Below are positions 37,490 through 50,800 of a stretch of DNA of 64,000 nt, piece after piece (within the stretch, counting starts at the first letter, position 1; the number at the start of each line of letters is the position of its first letter). Source of the stretch: Cymbidium sinense (Eukaryota; Streptophyta; Magnoliopsida; Asparagales; Orchidaceae); contig CM038229.1 of NCBI GenBank assembly GCA_021442155.1, positions 66,670,443-66,734,442 of the forward strand, in the 5' to 3' direction. Under the pieces are notes generated by a model. That model worked only from the letters and a program-made list of their open reading frames with translations. It was not told where the DNA came from and did not search any database. Made by a program: the position numbers and the translations under genes.

Positions 37490-37906
37490 TCAAAGTATTT
37501 GGAGCTGAAGCACTCTTGTCACTTGAAGTTGAACTTTATTCACTCCGAGTAGCCATTCAAAATGATCTTACCTAAGATGAGAATATTTATCTACGGATAG
37601 AAAAGCTTGATGCACTTGACGAGATCAGGCTCTAAGCTCAGCAAAATTTAGAAGTCTACCGAGCAAGGATGTCCAAAGCATTCAATCATATGATGCATAC
37701 TCGATCTTTTCAAGGAGAGTTGGTCTTGGTGTTGAGAAGACTAATTATTCCTATTCGAAGAATTGGTGGTAATTTTGAGCCTAATTGGGAGGACCCTTTT
37801 ATCATTCAAAAAGTGTATCAATGAGGGGCATACCAACTCATTGACCTAAATGGTGAAAGACCAATGTCATCAATTAATGATCAATTCCTAAAAAAGTATT
37901 ATATAT
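37490..37906 (+). pseudogene. Integrase C-terminus of element Y, broken
   Basis: The plus strand reads FGAEALLSLEVELYSLRVAI, then RIEKLDALDEIRL, then RSFQGELVLVLRRLI, GGNFEPNWEDPFII and a terminal LKKYYI before a stop. This is the same C-terminal region as at 2,166-2,500 on the other strand (GGKFEPTWEGPYV...LKKYYP), so both elements are Tat relatives. At least three in-frame stops are present. It is the only coding trace left in element Y. Confidence 0.8.
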
Positions 37907-37929
37907 GATAAATATATTCTCGAGGTACA

Positions 37930-39000
37930 ATAGAAATCCCCCTGCAAGACATGAGACAATTTTTTAGTATATCTATTTGGATCGACATCATGCTTCATGC
38001 CGAGATCCCTAAATAAATATACTTACTCAAAAAAAAAATCTTTGTTAAAATTTCCCTATTACACAGGGGGCATTTTTAGATGTGTATACATATATGAAGT
38101 CAATGTTACATGTTAAAATTTTCTTAAATTCAAATATGTTAACTCAATTATTGATATATTTTCTTAAATTATTTTAGAGCTCTTTCGAAGTGCTTTAGAA
38201 TTTCCCCTACAAGACAGGGGTATTTTTACATATTTATCTGAGTCAACATCGTGCTTCAAACTGAGATCCTCAGATAAATATACATGATGATCATAATGAG
38301 CTACGTTTATTTATATTAAAGAAGTTTAAACTCTGTCATATGTTTCTGAGCTAATCTGCAATCATCTTGTTAGACATGAGTCCCTTTTTATGATCAAGGT
38401 TGTTCAATCTTCTCTAATGAAATAGGGGGTCTTCTTGTATATCTATTTAATTTAACATCAAGCTTTATGCCAAAATCCCTAAATATATTTATAATTATTT
38501 TTATTAAAGTTACAGGTTCTTGCAAGGAACAAAAAGAATCTATTTTTGCACATGAAAAGATAGCTCTAAATATTAAGAAAAGCCCTCTTTCTTAGATTCA
38601 CCAAATTCTAAAGATCAAGTTAGAAGAACTCCCAATTTTGGAAGCTTTAATCAACTAAGTTGGAAAAATATCAACCTCTACATCTTGAAGGCTAGGGCAC
38701 AGATAGGTTCTAAAAGTCAAACTCAACAAGCCCACAAATGACCGAGTTATTAATGCTCTCCTCACTCAACAAGCCATAAAAAAGGCCACAGTGAAAGAGC
38801 CTCCATTCATTATTCCACTGACTAAATCACCATTCCATCACAACTTAAGTCGAAGACTTGAGTAGGTTCTAAAGGTCAAACTCAATAAGCCCAAATGTGG
38901 CCGAGTTGTTGACGCTCTCCTCACTCAATAAGCCATAAGAAAAGGCCAAAGTGAAAGAGCCCTTGTTCGTCAATCCAATGATGATTCCTGTTCAATCTCA
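37930..39000 (+). repeat. Tandem repeats in the 3' noncoding region of element Y
   Basis: A unit of about 220-270 bp (cccctgcaagacatgaga...tatctatttggat...catgcttcatgccgagatccct) occurs near 37,940, 38,205 and, more decayed, 38,420. A second pair of about 130 bases, roughly 190 bases apart (taggttctaaaagtcaaactc...ctctcctcactcaa), occurs at about 38,705 and 38,865. Both sit downstream of integrase, as in other Tat elements. Confidence 0.65.
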
Positions 39001-39866
39001 AATCAGATCCAGCTTAGTGACTACAAGCAACCAGAATCCAAGAGATCTTTCTACTTGATCGATAGACCATAACAATTTGAGAAAACAACTCCCAATTCAA
39101 GACTTCCTCAAATTAATCTATATATTTTCTACAGGGTGATATTTTAATCTATTCTCAAATGATCTAATCAAGCACAAAGCATAGAACAAAGCCAATCTCC
39201 TCATCAAGTCCATTAAAGAAAAAACCACATGATCGAGGGAATAATTTCATATTTTATACAAAGCCGATGATCAAACTAAAAGAATTTTATAGTTATTGAG
39301 TCTATTAAAGCACACATTGTTAGGCTGATAACTCGACATTATAGACTTAATATAAGCTAGAAGGCTAGGTCATCTGTGCGCATCCTTCAAGGAGTTTGTA
39401 AAAGCAGCAATCATAGGGTTGAAGATATACGTACACTTCCTAACAAGTCAATGTGGACAAATATGGTTAATCCTTCATCAAGTCCGTCAAGCTTAAAGCT
39501 ATGACAAAAGGATTCCCAAATCTCAAAATAAGCAAAGTAATTCTTCCATCAAACTCGACCAACCACGAAGCTAGGGTCGATGGAAACCCAAATCTACAAC
39601 AATATAGAAGAAAGAGATCTTCAGCAAACCCATCGAAGTAGAGAGTAGATGGTGAAAGAGCTTTGATCTATCCGACAAGTCGATCCTGACAAATCTGTTA
39701 ATCTTGTCATTTAGCATGTCCGAAATAAGGCATCATACTAATGACAAAATCTTATTAAAGCTTTATAAGATATTAAAATTGAAGATGAAGTGATCAAAGA
39801 GCTGCGACAAACATGAAAGGTCAACTAATTTTCAATAAATATGATTCGCTCTATGCACGAATCACA
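39001..39866 (+). other. 3' end of element Y internal region
   Basis: No gene. The part from about 39,150 onward aligns with 24,310-24,890, which marks it as a conserved 3' segment of this Tat subfamily. Confidence 0.6.
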
Positions 39867-39882
39867 TTTGTTGGAGGGCATT
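39867..39882 (+). promoter_or_regulatory. Polypurine-like tract before the right LTR-like repeat
   Basis: The sequence tttgttggagggcatt lies directly before TGTTGAC at 39,883. The related remnant has ttgttgggggccat at the same place. This is where plus-strand priming for the 3' LTR would occur. Confidence 0.5.
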
Positions 39883-40316
39883 TGTTGACCCATAATATTA
39901 TTTAAAAAAATGATAAAATATACCAAAAAAAGGGTCCCGCTCCACTCTCATTTCCCCCTTGCTCAACAGATCCTTCCTCTAGTGCCATGTCCAAAAGCCA
40001 AAATAGTTCCCTTTGGTATTTCTCCAAAAAAAGAATGCAAGTTACAAAAAGAAAATTGTAGCAAACAAAGCCCCTCTCTTGGGTTACGGTTTTTAGTTCC
40101 GTTCCCTTTCTTGCCCGCTCTTCCAACCCCCTTTTGCCATCCTTTTTGAATTACGACAAGGAGGAGTGATGATGGAAATCGAACGAAGGGCAGCACTCCC
40201 TTCTCATATGTATCTATTGATTTTTATCGATGAACAAGCAAAATCTGAATTCCTCTAAGTTATCCATCTTATACAGGTTACATAAACTGCATCTCTTCCC
40301 TCTTCATCCTACTCCT

Positions 40317-40356
<40 letters not shown>

Positions 40357-41673
40357 TTAATCTGTGCATGTGCAGATTGGAGAGATTTATGATGGCTTTC
40401 TTGTTTGCACATAGTGATAATTGATAATATCAGAGATGGGACTCAATGTATGAATTGAAATAGAGGAATCTGTAGGGATCTTAATTGAAGTTTGTGAAGT
40501 TTTAGCGGGTGATGGTTATCTAATATGATTTTATTTGTTCATTGTCTGCAATGTCTCCATCACGGGATATGGTGAGAGAAAATTTTAGGGATGTCTTTGA
40601 AGGGAGCATTGGTGTTACTGTTTCCTTATTGATTGGTAGTGATAATGGCTAAAGAGGAAGGTAATTTTTTCTAAGTAGAAGATGGTGGTAGATGCTACAT
40701 CTATAGAGGTAGATGCTCCTATGGTAATAGTGGTACCAACAAAGAGGCAAATGAAATATGTTTTGGTGATCGGCGGAGTCGTGCATAGTTTGGGGAAGGG
40801 CGTGACAGCGAGTAGCATTGGCACAATACTCAAAGCTTGTGGCTTTCGAGTTACATCAATCAAAATAGAATCTTACCTAAACAATCACTATATGGAAGAT
40901 ATATCAATCTGTTATCGACAAGGAAAGAAGAGGTGATTATCTTGAAAAGATAGTTTAGGTCGTGCCTCACATAATTGACGCCATAAAAAATTTGGATTGA
41001 GTCAGTCTTTTCCATTCCTATTGATGGATAGGATGGCCTTGCCGATAATTGTGTGATAGAGTTGGGTGGAATTGTAAGCGATATTGAATCAATGCCTTTC
41101 ATTGAAGCTCTACTCCAGTTGTCATTTTCTCTCAGCAATGAAAATTTCTGCCTTGTTCATGTGAGCCTTGTACCTATACTTGGTGTTGTTGGTGAGCAGA
41201 AAACAAAGCTGGCACAACATAATGTTCATGAACTAAGAGCATTGGGCTTGACACCTGACCTATTAGCATGTCGTTCTACTCAACCTTTAAAAGAAGGTAT
41301 TAACAAAAAATTGTCATAATTTTTTCATGTCCAGGTTTTTTAAGATTCTCAATATTCATGATGTACCAAATATCTAGCATATCTTGTTATTACTTTGGAA
41401 CCAAAATGCTTATGAAGTTATATTAAAGCAACTGGATTGTCTCAATGTCTGTAATGCTCCAAACTTCCAGAGTTGGAAAAAGATGGTAGAGTCATATGAC
41501 AACATGACTAGATCTATTAAAATTGCTATGGTTGGAAAGTACGTTGGATTATCATATTCTTATCTATCTATGATCAAGGCCCTTATGCATGCCTGTGTTG
41601 CTTGTTCTATGAAGCCAACAGTTGAATGGGTTGCTGCTTAAGATCTTGAAGATGAAAGTGTAACATTGACTCC
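39883..41673 (+). mobile_element. Right LTR-like repeat of element Y, cut by LTR B
   Basis: Begins TGTTGACCCATAATATT just after the polypurine-like tract and aligns with 30,814-30,901 plus 35,040-36,765. It has no hAT insertion, so it serves as the empty-site reference for the left copy. It carries a (CT)n tract at 40,322-40,351 and CTP synthase copy 2, and stops at 41,673 where LTR B begins. Confidence 0.6.
40676..41673 (+). pseudogene. CTP synthase pseudogene, copy 2 (N-terminal synthetase domain, no introns)
   Basis: Same structure as copy 1. The first frame (40,682-40,936) reads [19 protein letters not shown], better preserved in the GGVVSGLGKG-type start, then [17 protein letters not shown], then jumps across the same missing segment. 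The second (41,053-41,319) has IELGGIVSDIESMPFIEAL and [10 protein letters not shown]. The third (41,384-41,641) has LLLWNQNAYE, KIAMVGKYVGL and MKPTVEWVAA. A few more codons (DLEDES) continue the gene beyond where copy 1 diverges, until LTR B starts at 41,674. The skipped segment and the frame break after KKR are common to both copies, so these lesions predate the duplication. Confidence 0.85.
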
Positions 41674-44600
41674 TGTGGTGAAATTATTCCTGCCTTCATC
41701 TATCCTTTGAAAGGATAAATGAAAACAAAAATATACACCGTTGTTGGGCCACCACGTAGATCTGTAGATGTTCTTATTAGGGTGATAGGATACGATATTT
41801 AGGAAAGGTGTACTATCTCGAAAGATTGAAGTCACCACCCTACAATGGACCTAATCACCTGAATAAGGACTCCTAAGGACTATGAGTCTTCGGAATGTAC
41901 CAGAGATTCTTCCCCTAATTTATATGGAAAAGTAAACCATGGTTTATTTTAAATTGGGTTCGTTAAGTTCCCTATGGAGGTAAGCCCCCATAGTTAATTA
42001 CAACCTAATGAACAAGATTCCTTAAGAATACTCTCGATTAAGGTAAATGATCATTGTCTCTAAAGATTTCAAAGTTAGGACTATCAATCAATTAGTTTAT
42101 TTTTAGAAGATCAAGTGGGATATATCAAGAGGAGGGAGTTATTATTGAAGCCAAAGGAATATAAGTAGGGGGTGATTATGATACCAGGAAGCATAGTAAG
42201 CATCACAAACTATCCTATGGTTGGACTTCATATTTTTGAAGTTGAGGGGAATTAGTTGTTTAAGTTGAATTTTTGTTAGAAATCTAGGACTTATGATTCC
42301 ACGACACTAGATCATGAAAATGCTTAAGAGGTGAAGACTTATACTCGTAGCTCACAAAGGGAAGTAGCAACCTCTGAACCTAAATCAAGGAAGCCAAAGC
42401 ACGACCTAAATCTAAGGCAAAAATGGGTATTTGGTTTACCTCCATAAGAGAGGATAAACCACTCGATTGTTTGGACTTACAACCGCCTGGGGATGGCCGC
42501 CAACTAACTCCTCCTATGGTTTTAAATACATGTAGGCAAGTCATATGCTCTTGCAAGATAGCTCAGCTGTTGTTTATTTAAAAAGAGACTAAGTCCTTAA
42601 ACACGCTCCATAAGAGGCTAGATCATGTAGGGCATGATTTAATGGCTTAAATCTAATACAAATTTTGTTACATTTTAATTTTATTTTTGGACTATTGATT
42701 TGACACAGTATTGTAGGATTCATATGCCTAATGCATGAGAAATTGGATTATGGGCCAAAATCAACAAGAAAGGAGGTGTGTTTCCATTATACCTCTCAAA
42801 GGTCAAGCTAAGTTCTCTAGCATGGGTGAAAGCCCTCCAAATCAAGAGTGAAATAATATTTTTTTTTATGCATGATGTGAGAAAAAAAATACAACATCCA
42901 ACTAAGGGGTTACTAATTCTTTTATCTTGATTTTATAGCTTAAGCTTTAGGTGAGTTTATGAGTTATTTATTTTTAGTTTGAATTGATTAGTTGGATAAC
43001 AAAATTATTTTCCTAAGAGCCTAATCATCATCCAGGCCATATATCAAAGTAAGGAAGAAGCTAGCAAAAGATGCTATCTTAATGCACAAGCTAAACAAAC
43101 ATCAATCAATTTATAAAGCTAGCTCAAAAGAATAAGAGGCCTTTTGTGGTCGGGCTCCACCGTATAAACCCAAAAGTAAGCAAATTGGGTAGCCGAGCTC
43201 TAGCCTTATACAACCCGGATTACAAATGAATTAAATACAATCAAAAGGGAATTCATGTTATGGGGGTCTTCATTCTTAATTCTTCATTTCTTCTTCTTCT
43301 TTCTCCTTTCTTCTTTCTTCTTTCTTCTTTTGGTTGGTTGGAATGTGGTTGCTCCAAAGACTTCACATGGTACATAAGACATAGTCTTATAACTAATGTT
43401 CATCCTAATTTCCCATAACAATCATTCCAAATCCTAATTATAAATTTACATGAAAAAGGGAAAGTAAATCTAACTAAAATCTACAAAATAAAGATTAGCT
43501 AAATAAACCAGACAATCCCAAGCATGTATTGGACTTAACACCCTACACATGGGTAACTAAGTCCACCTGGCCTATTTTGGATTATGCTTAGGAGTATATG
43601 AAACTTGCATAGCAAAAGTATTTATATTTTTATTACATCACCCCTTAAGCATAATCCCCTGTAGAAGATAATGATTAGACTAATATCATTCTACCATTCA
43701 ATCTAAACACATACATCCTAATATCCAGAAAAAACATTACATCATAAAGTAAAAGCAAACTTCAAACCATGCACAGCCCTAACCTAAAACTAAAAATGGT
43801 GACTTAGCCTAATGTGTGTGCCATTTAAGGTTTGTGTGGTATGTCTAAACTTGGCTTTAAGATTTAGGTTTTCTAAGTATGAAGATGTTCAACTTAGAGG
43901 GTGGTTTCATTTAAGTGGTTTAGTTGATTTGGTTGATTTTATTTGATAATTTGATTTTGGTTTGAATGAACTTACAATTAATTACTAAAAGTTGTAAAGA
44001 GAGGAAAAGATAAGAAAATATCTCTTTCCTCCCTACCTTAAGTAATTTCCAAGGTAGATTCATATTTGATTTTTGTTTGGTGAATGTTTTATTATGTGTT
44101 TTAATTAATCCTAAGTTTATATTTTTTCTAAATAAATATATTAAAAAAAGACATTTTAAGAGTAAGTAAAGTGAATTATTATCACAAAACACATAGCACT
44201 TTATTTCTTCCCCAACATATGTAACATGCATATGGATGAATCCTAAGCATATCTATACATGCAAATGGAAATGTTTAGCACACCTTCATGGTGAATGCTA
44301 AGAGAGTTTGTTTGAGAAAAATTTGAATGTTTCATGTATGCTTGATTTTGTTAAGTAGAAAAGAGGGATTCTTTTATCCATTATTCATATGCACATTTAC
44401 ATGTATGATAGGCATAAGTGAGTACGACACCATTATTTTCTACACCAGGGGTGTAAGGTACAAGACCTACTTGGAGCTACTTAAAGCCTCGCAACCCCGG
44501 GATGTCCAGACTAGTATACCACTTTTCTTAAATACATGTGCATGTACAAAGGCAAATGAGTGGAAAAAGAATCATGCAAAAAAGTTTATGTTTGTTTAAT

Positions 44601-44991
44601 TTGTTGGTTGTTTAATTTATGTGTGTAAGTGTGAATATCCTTCTTAATTGATGGCATAGGAGTGAATAAGAATGAATTTAAGCAAGTGTTGTGTTCTTTT
44701 CAATTGAACTATACACTTTGCAAATCTTATTCAAAATTATGTTAAAAGAGAAGAGAAGGAAAGTCACACACTATATTATACTCACTTGCAAGCTTATAAA
44801 TAATTATAAGTAGCATACCTTTCAGTTGTAATGTTTGATTTATATGTTTTGAAAATAATTTTGGATTTAGTAGTGATAATAGCCATTTATATTCTTACTT
44901 TAACCAAGACATGCAATTTGACATAAAGGAAATATTTTATTTTAATTTGATTTTTCAAAAGGCATGAATGCATGGTTTTCATATGACATAC
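41674..44991 (-). mobile_element. LTR B, partial giant LTR inserted in CTP synthase copy 2
   Basis: The plus strand begins TGTGGTGAAAT, the inverse of the LTR 3' end (ATTTCACCACA), and aligns with LTR A from 13,958 to about 17,250 in the same orientation. It stops where LTR D starts. The five bases before it (actcc, 41,669-41,673) are the candidate target duplication. No PBS or internal sequence follows on the left, so this end is either a solo LTR or a 3' LTR whose flank is the CTP synthase sequence. Confidence 0.85.
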
Positions 44992-45479
44992 TGTTGACCT
45001 CATTTTTAGGATGAACTCTCAACCCCTCCATCTTAGGCCTAGGACTTATCTTAGACACTAAGAGTTTTCTTAGTCTTAAGACACTTCTAGTGATTAGGTG
45101 AACGCTTAACTTAACTCTAGAGACTTAGAAGAGTTAGCCATAGGAATAGGTAATACCTTAGGGGTGTTAGAAAAACTTGCCTACCCCATAGCTTGAACCA
45201 AATTCTCACTTCCTTCTTTCAATTTCAAACTCAAATCAATTCCAACTTGATGGATTTTTTCAAATCGTGAATCAATTCCAAATGATTGAAACCCATGATC
45301 AAATTCCAAATTCGTAAAATCTTTCCTAAGTCACTTTGATTCTATCTTATGGACTTAACTTAAATCAAATACAAATTAATTCAAATTCAAAAGATTTTCT
45401 CATAATCCATTTATATTCTGATTTATATTCACAAATATAAATGAAATATAAATTCAAATATCCAAAATCAATTCAAAAA

Positions 45480-46390
45480 TGAAATCCAAATTCAACCTAA
45501 GCCTTTCAAGTCAAATTCTTGAACTTAGCCAAATCAAATTCAAATCAAGCCAAACCCTTGATTTTTCTTCATGATTCAATCAATATTTCAATCATGAATC
45601 CAAATATCAACACAAACTTCAATCATCAAAGCAAAACTAAATTAAAAAAAATCAAATCCAAATTCAACCAAAATTCAACCTAAGACTTTCAAGCCAAATT
45701 CTTGAACTTAGGCAAATCAAAATTCAAATCAAGCCAAACCCTTGATTTTTCTTCATGATTCAATTAATCCTTCAATCATGAATCATAATATAAACATAAA
45801 CTTCAATTATCAAAACAAAACTAAATTCAAAAGTTAAATTCAAATTCAACCAAAATTCAACCTAAATTCAATCTAAATCTTTCAAGGCAAATTCTCGAAC
45901 TTAGCCAAATCAAATTCAAATCAAGCCAAACCCTTGATTTTTCTTCATGATTCAATCAATCCTTTAATCATGAATCCAAATATAAACACACACTTCAATC
46001 ATCAAACCAAAACTAAATTCAAAAAATCAAATCCAAATTCAACCAAAATTCAACCTAAGCCTTTCAAGTTAAATTCTTGAATTTAGCCAAATCAAACTCA
46101 AATCAAGCAATACTCTTGATTTTTCTTCATGATTCAATCAATACTTCAATCATGAATCCAAATATAAACATAAACTTCAATCATCAAACTAAAACTAAAT
46201 TCAAAAAATCAAATCCAAATTCAACCAAAATTCAACCTAAGCCTTTTAAGTCAAATCTTGAACTTAGCCAAATCAAACTCAAATCAAGCCAAACTCTTGA
46301 ATTTTTCTTCTTGATTGAATCAATCCTTCAATCATGAATCCAAATATAAACACAAACTTCAATCATCAAATCAAAACTAAATTCAAAAAT
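45480..46390 (+). repeat. Five tandem copies of a 182-192-bp unit in LTR D
   Basis: The word ttgatttttcttcatgatt starts at 45,558, 45,741, 45,933 and 46,115, with a decayed form at 46,297, giving spacings of 183, 192, 182 and 182. Each unit has an inverted repeat ttcatgatt/aatcatgaa, except the last where it is partly lost. Units are diverged, so the amplification is not recent. The ORF at 46,077-46,337 is a by-product. Confidence 0.85.
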
Positions 46391-46539
46391 CAAACCCTAG
46401 TCAAACTCATGTTCACCCTTATGAACTTAAAATTGTCAAATAAATCAAAACCCATTTGACTCCAAATCACTTGCAAATGGATTTATATTTCAATCATAAG
46501 TCCATATGTGAGTTCAAACAAACTTGATTCAAGCCTTGA

Positions 46540-47390
46540 TCAAGTCAATTGACCCATTTAGGCTCACTTGACCCAAAGTGAACTAAAGTACCCCTTTCGA
46601 GCCAATTTCTAATCCTACCCAAATTGGACTGAACTAAGCCCAACTAAGCCTGACATTATGAGCAACAATCATCATGAGATGATCAATCACTCAAATTGGA
46701 TCAAACCAAGTCAAATCTAAGGGTTGACAAAGTCAACACTTAGCCAAAATAAAACCTAAACTAGCCAAAATCCACCATAGGCCAAATTGATTGAAACCAT
46801 TGACCAAAACTCATTCACGATCAATGTTTGAACTTGACCAAGTCATCATTTGAGCCTAACCTAACCCAATTGGCCACTTGACCCTAGTTAACCCAACTTG
46901 ACCTAAAAGTCAAAATGTGTCAAAACTTGATCTAAGCCAAATTGATTGAAACCAATGGGTCAAGTTCACTCCAAATCACTTGTTGAACTTGACCAAAGCC
47001 TCAATTGGCCAACTAGACCCAACCTAGCCCAATTGACCTTGAACCCAACTTGACCTAAAAGGTCAAATTGAGCCAAAATCAAATTAAACCAAAATTATTT
47101 GGAAACAAAGATACCAATACATTTCATATGACCAATGAACCTAAACCAACCCATAACCTAACCTAAATAGGTCAAATGGGTCAAATTGTTCAACTTGACC
47201 CATTTAACCTAAATGAAATCAAATGAACCAAATCCAAATAGAAATCAAATTGAACCAAACCAATGATGATAAAACATTTCAAATGGTCATATGAACTTGA
47301 CCCAACCCTTAGTTTGACCAAATTTGACCAATTGGTCAACTTGACCCAAGTTGACCCATTTTGACCTAAATGGGTCAACATGAGCCAAAT
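46540..47390 (+). promoter_or_regulatory. Dense TTGACC cluster in LTR D
   Basis: More than twenty TTGACC/GGTCAA-type words in about 850 bases, matching the zone in LTR A (19,670-20,350). Confidence 0.4.
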
Positions 47391-47836
47391 CATATCAAAT
47401 CAATTACGAAATTCATTGAAACTTGGCCCAACCCATTTTTCAATCATACCAAACATATTCAAACTGAAATTCAAGCCAAATGACCATTTTAGCCCAAGCT
47501 CAAAGGGTAATGTTTTTGCCAAATTCACTTGTAATTTGGTCAAATCCTTTTCATGGCCACTTGGAACCCACTTAGTGGACTCCATGGACACTAATAAGAA
47601 TGGTGCACCTGACCTAATGGGTTTGGGTCAACCAAACCTAAGCCAAGGCTAAAACTGACTACTCCATTTCAAGCACATGACAATCACTCGTCCACTCAAA
47701 ATTAGCACATGACACTCCTCCATTACCTCCCTCTGGCCAAACCGAACCATGTGCATGTTCAAATGGCCTAACCAACCCATTGCATAGGATGAATTTAATC
47801 AAAATGACATCTCCATGCTCGACCATCTAATCCATC

Positions 47837-47859
47837 TAGGGGGAGATATACTCCCCCTA
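47837..47859 (+). promoter_or_regulatory. Palindrome with ATATA centre in LTR D, possible core promoter
   Basis: A perfect 9-bp inverted repeat TAGGGGGAG / CTCCCCCTA around ATATA, conserved as an imperfect form in LTR A and E. It is followed within 40 bases by a CA-rich, start-site-like stretch (ttcacacacattcacac). Confidence 0.35.
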
Positions 47860-50800
47860 ATTTCACTTCCTTCACACACATTCACACTCAATTGACTGAG
47901 AGAGACCAAAGACAAGCTCCCCAAGCTCCCTCAAGCAATCCCCAAGCCATTTGATTTCTCCTCTTCTCGACTTCTTCAAGCTGAAAATAGGGGAGCTCAA
48001 GCATTTTTCCATCTCACTCAACACCCAATATCAAGCCAATTGCTTTTGTAAGCACCCTTAGGGGACTCAATCGAGTTGATCCAAAGCTTCACCCAAGTTC
48101 TCAAGGCATGGGAGAGGGGATTTTGATCAAAGTCGCAAGTCTAAGAGGAGCACTTTGGTCCATAGGGAGATCTACTCAGCCTCAACTCCTCAAACCTTCA
48201 ACAGGGTTTCATCTTTACTAGACAAAGCTACCTCGATGGTTGGGAGTGCCGGTGATAACCTCCAGTGAGGTATGCCTTCAAACTGAGCCTAAAATAGGAA
48301 GTGGTTGGTCCTTTGCGAAGAGAATTTTCACCCCATGCAAAATTGACATTTAGATCTACTTGTTCTTACTCCTAGATGGTGTGGGTAAAGTTTGAGTTCA
48401 ATCCGAGCTCAATCGAGCTGGGATCTTGCCCTAAAGAGTGGACGGATGTCCTCTCTCACAGGAAAACTCGATGATGGATCATGGCCCATCCATCCGTGCA
48501 TTTTGGATGGACGGTCCTGATCAAGCCACACAGGATCTCTGATTTATCCCTTAAGAATCGCATGCTTAATCCTGACCGTTCGATCTTTGATTGGACAGTC
48601 GAGGAGAAAGCACGTAGCACGACTGTTGATGCGACATTAGGATGTGACAACTTAAGTGATGAATCTCATCATACCACGTGGAAAGCGCGCGCCGCATTAG
48701 CGGTCCACGTGGCGCCAATGGGATTAGTCATATAATTAGGGAATTAATTACCTACTAAACACAAAATCTTCAAATATTCATAACTAAATGTAAAAAAAAT
48801 AAAAAAATACAAAATAAATTGAATTGTGAAGATAATTTAGTAAGAAATTCACTAAAATTATTTCTAATAGATTTTGAAGAGTGCATTTTTTTTAATTAGG
48901 GTTTTAGTGAAAACTTAATAATTTTAATTACTCCCTAATTACTTCATTAATTTATTTTAAATTTCTTAGATGCATTTAGTGGGATGACCTCTGCCTCCCT
49001 TAATTTTCTTGGGATTTATTGATGAGTTAATTAGGAAAATCAATTAATGAATCCTTAATCACTCTCTTTATATAATTAAGGGTAATTAAGCATATGAATA
49101 GTAGTTTAGTCCCTTTATTAAGTTAATTAAGCCTTTCTTAAGTGAAGAAGAGGTTTATGGAATGGGATTGGGGAATTTTTCTTAAGCCATTCCCTAAACC
49201 CCTTTCCTTCTTTAATCAAAACTTAATTAAGGGCTAATCCACTAATCACCTACTTAATTAACTTCATAAAATTTTCAAAAAAAACTCCAGAACTTAACCA
49301 ATTCATCTAGGGTAGGTGCTTAGGTGTTCAATAACTTAAGTAGCTTAAGGAAATCAAAATCCAACCCACATGTGTGGGAAGGGTTATGAAAGTACTTAAA
49401 TAAAACCCTTTAGCTTAATTAATCATTAATTGCGAGCCAATTGCATTAGGACCTTTTTTTCCCAGGTGCATTGCTGATTTAATTTTCTTGTGTGATTTTA
49501 TGTCATACATTGGCTCATAATTATTTGATTAAATATGTTAAAGTGGTGTAGGTGAGCGGTAATTAATGAACTTAATGTACACCCTAACTTAAACAAAATA
49601 TAAAATCAATCTAATGATTCTAAAATTAAACTAAAACAACATACACATGTGGGAAATGGGTTAGGATCAGCAAACCTCTTCATATTTCTTAAATTCAAAT
49701 CAAACTCAAACAAAACTAAAAATCTCTTAAAATGAATTTGATTCACTTTAAATAATCCTATTTCATAAGATGGTCTTTAGGAATTAATTATGGTGAATGA
49801 ATTTACAAGCTTTCATCACTTTATTTCTTTCCTAACATGCTAAATGTGTATATCATATGAAAATCATGCATTCGTTCCTTTTAAAAATCAAATTAGAAAT
49901 GAAATGTTTCCTTTATGTCAAATTGCATGTTTTGGCTAAAAATAAAAATATGAATGACTATTATCACTATTAAATCAAAAAAATTATTTTCAAAACTTCA
50001 AAATCAAATATAATAACTAAAAGGTATGCTACTTATAATTATTTATAAGCTTGCATGTGAGTATAAAATAAAGATGCATATTGTGTGATTTTCCTTCTCT
50101 TCTCTTTTAGCATAATTTTGAAGAGAACACAACACTTGCTTAAATCCATTCCTATTCATTCTTATGTCATCACTTAAGAAGGATATTAACACTTTGCATA
50201 TGTAAATTGTATAAACAAATCAAACAAACAAACAAACATAAACTTTTTTGCATGATTCTCTTTCCATGCATTTCTTTTTGTACATACACATGTATTTAAG
50301 AAAAGTGATATATTAGTCTGGACAACCCCAGGGTTGCGAGGCTTTAAGTAGCCCTAAGTAGGTCTTGTACCTTACACCCCTACTGATAATAATGGCATCG
50401 TTCTCACTTATGTCTTTTATACTTGTCAATGTGCATATAAAAAATGGATAAAAGAATCACTTTTTTTCTACTTAACAAAATCATGCATCATGAAGCATCC
50501 AAATTTTCTTAAGTAACTCTCTTAGCATTCATCATTACGGTGTGCTAAACACTTCCATTTACATGTATAGATATGCTTAGGATTCATCCATATTCATGTT
50601 ACACATGTTGGAAAAGAAATGAAGTGTTGTGTGTTTTGTGATAGTATTTCACTTTACTTAATCTTAAAATGCCTTTCTTTTTTTTGAATAGGTTTGTTTA
50701 GGAAAAATATAAATTTAGAATTAATTAAAATATATAATAAAATATTCACTAAGAAAAAAATTAAATATGAATCTACCTTAAAAATTACTTAAGGTATGGA

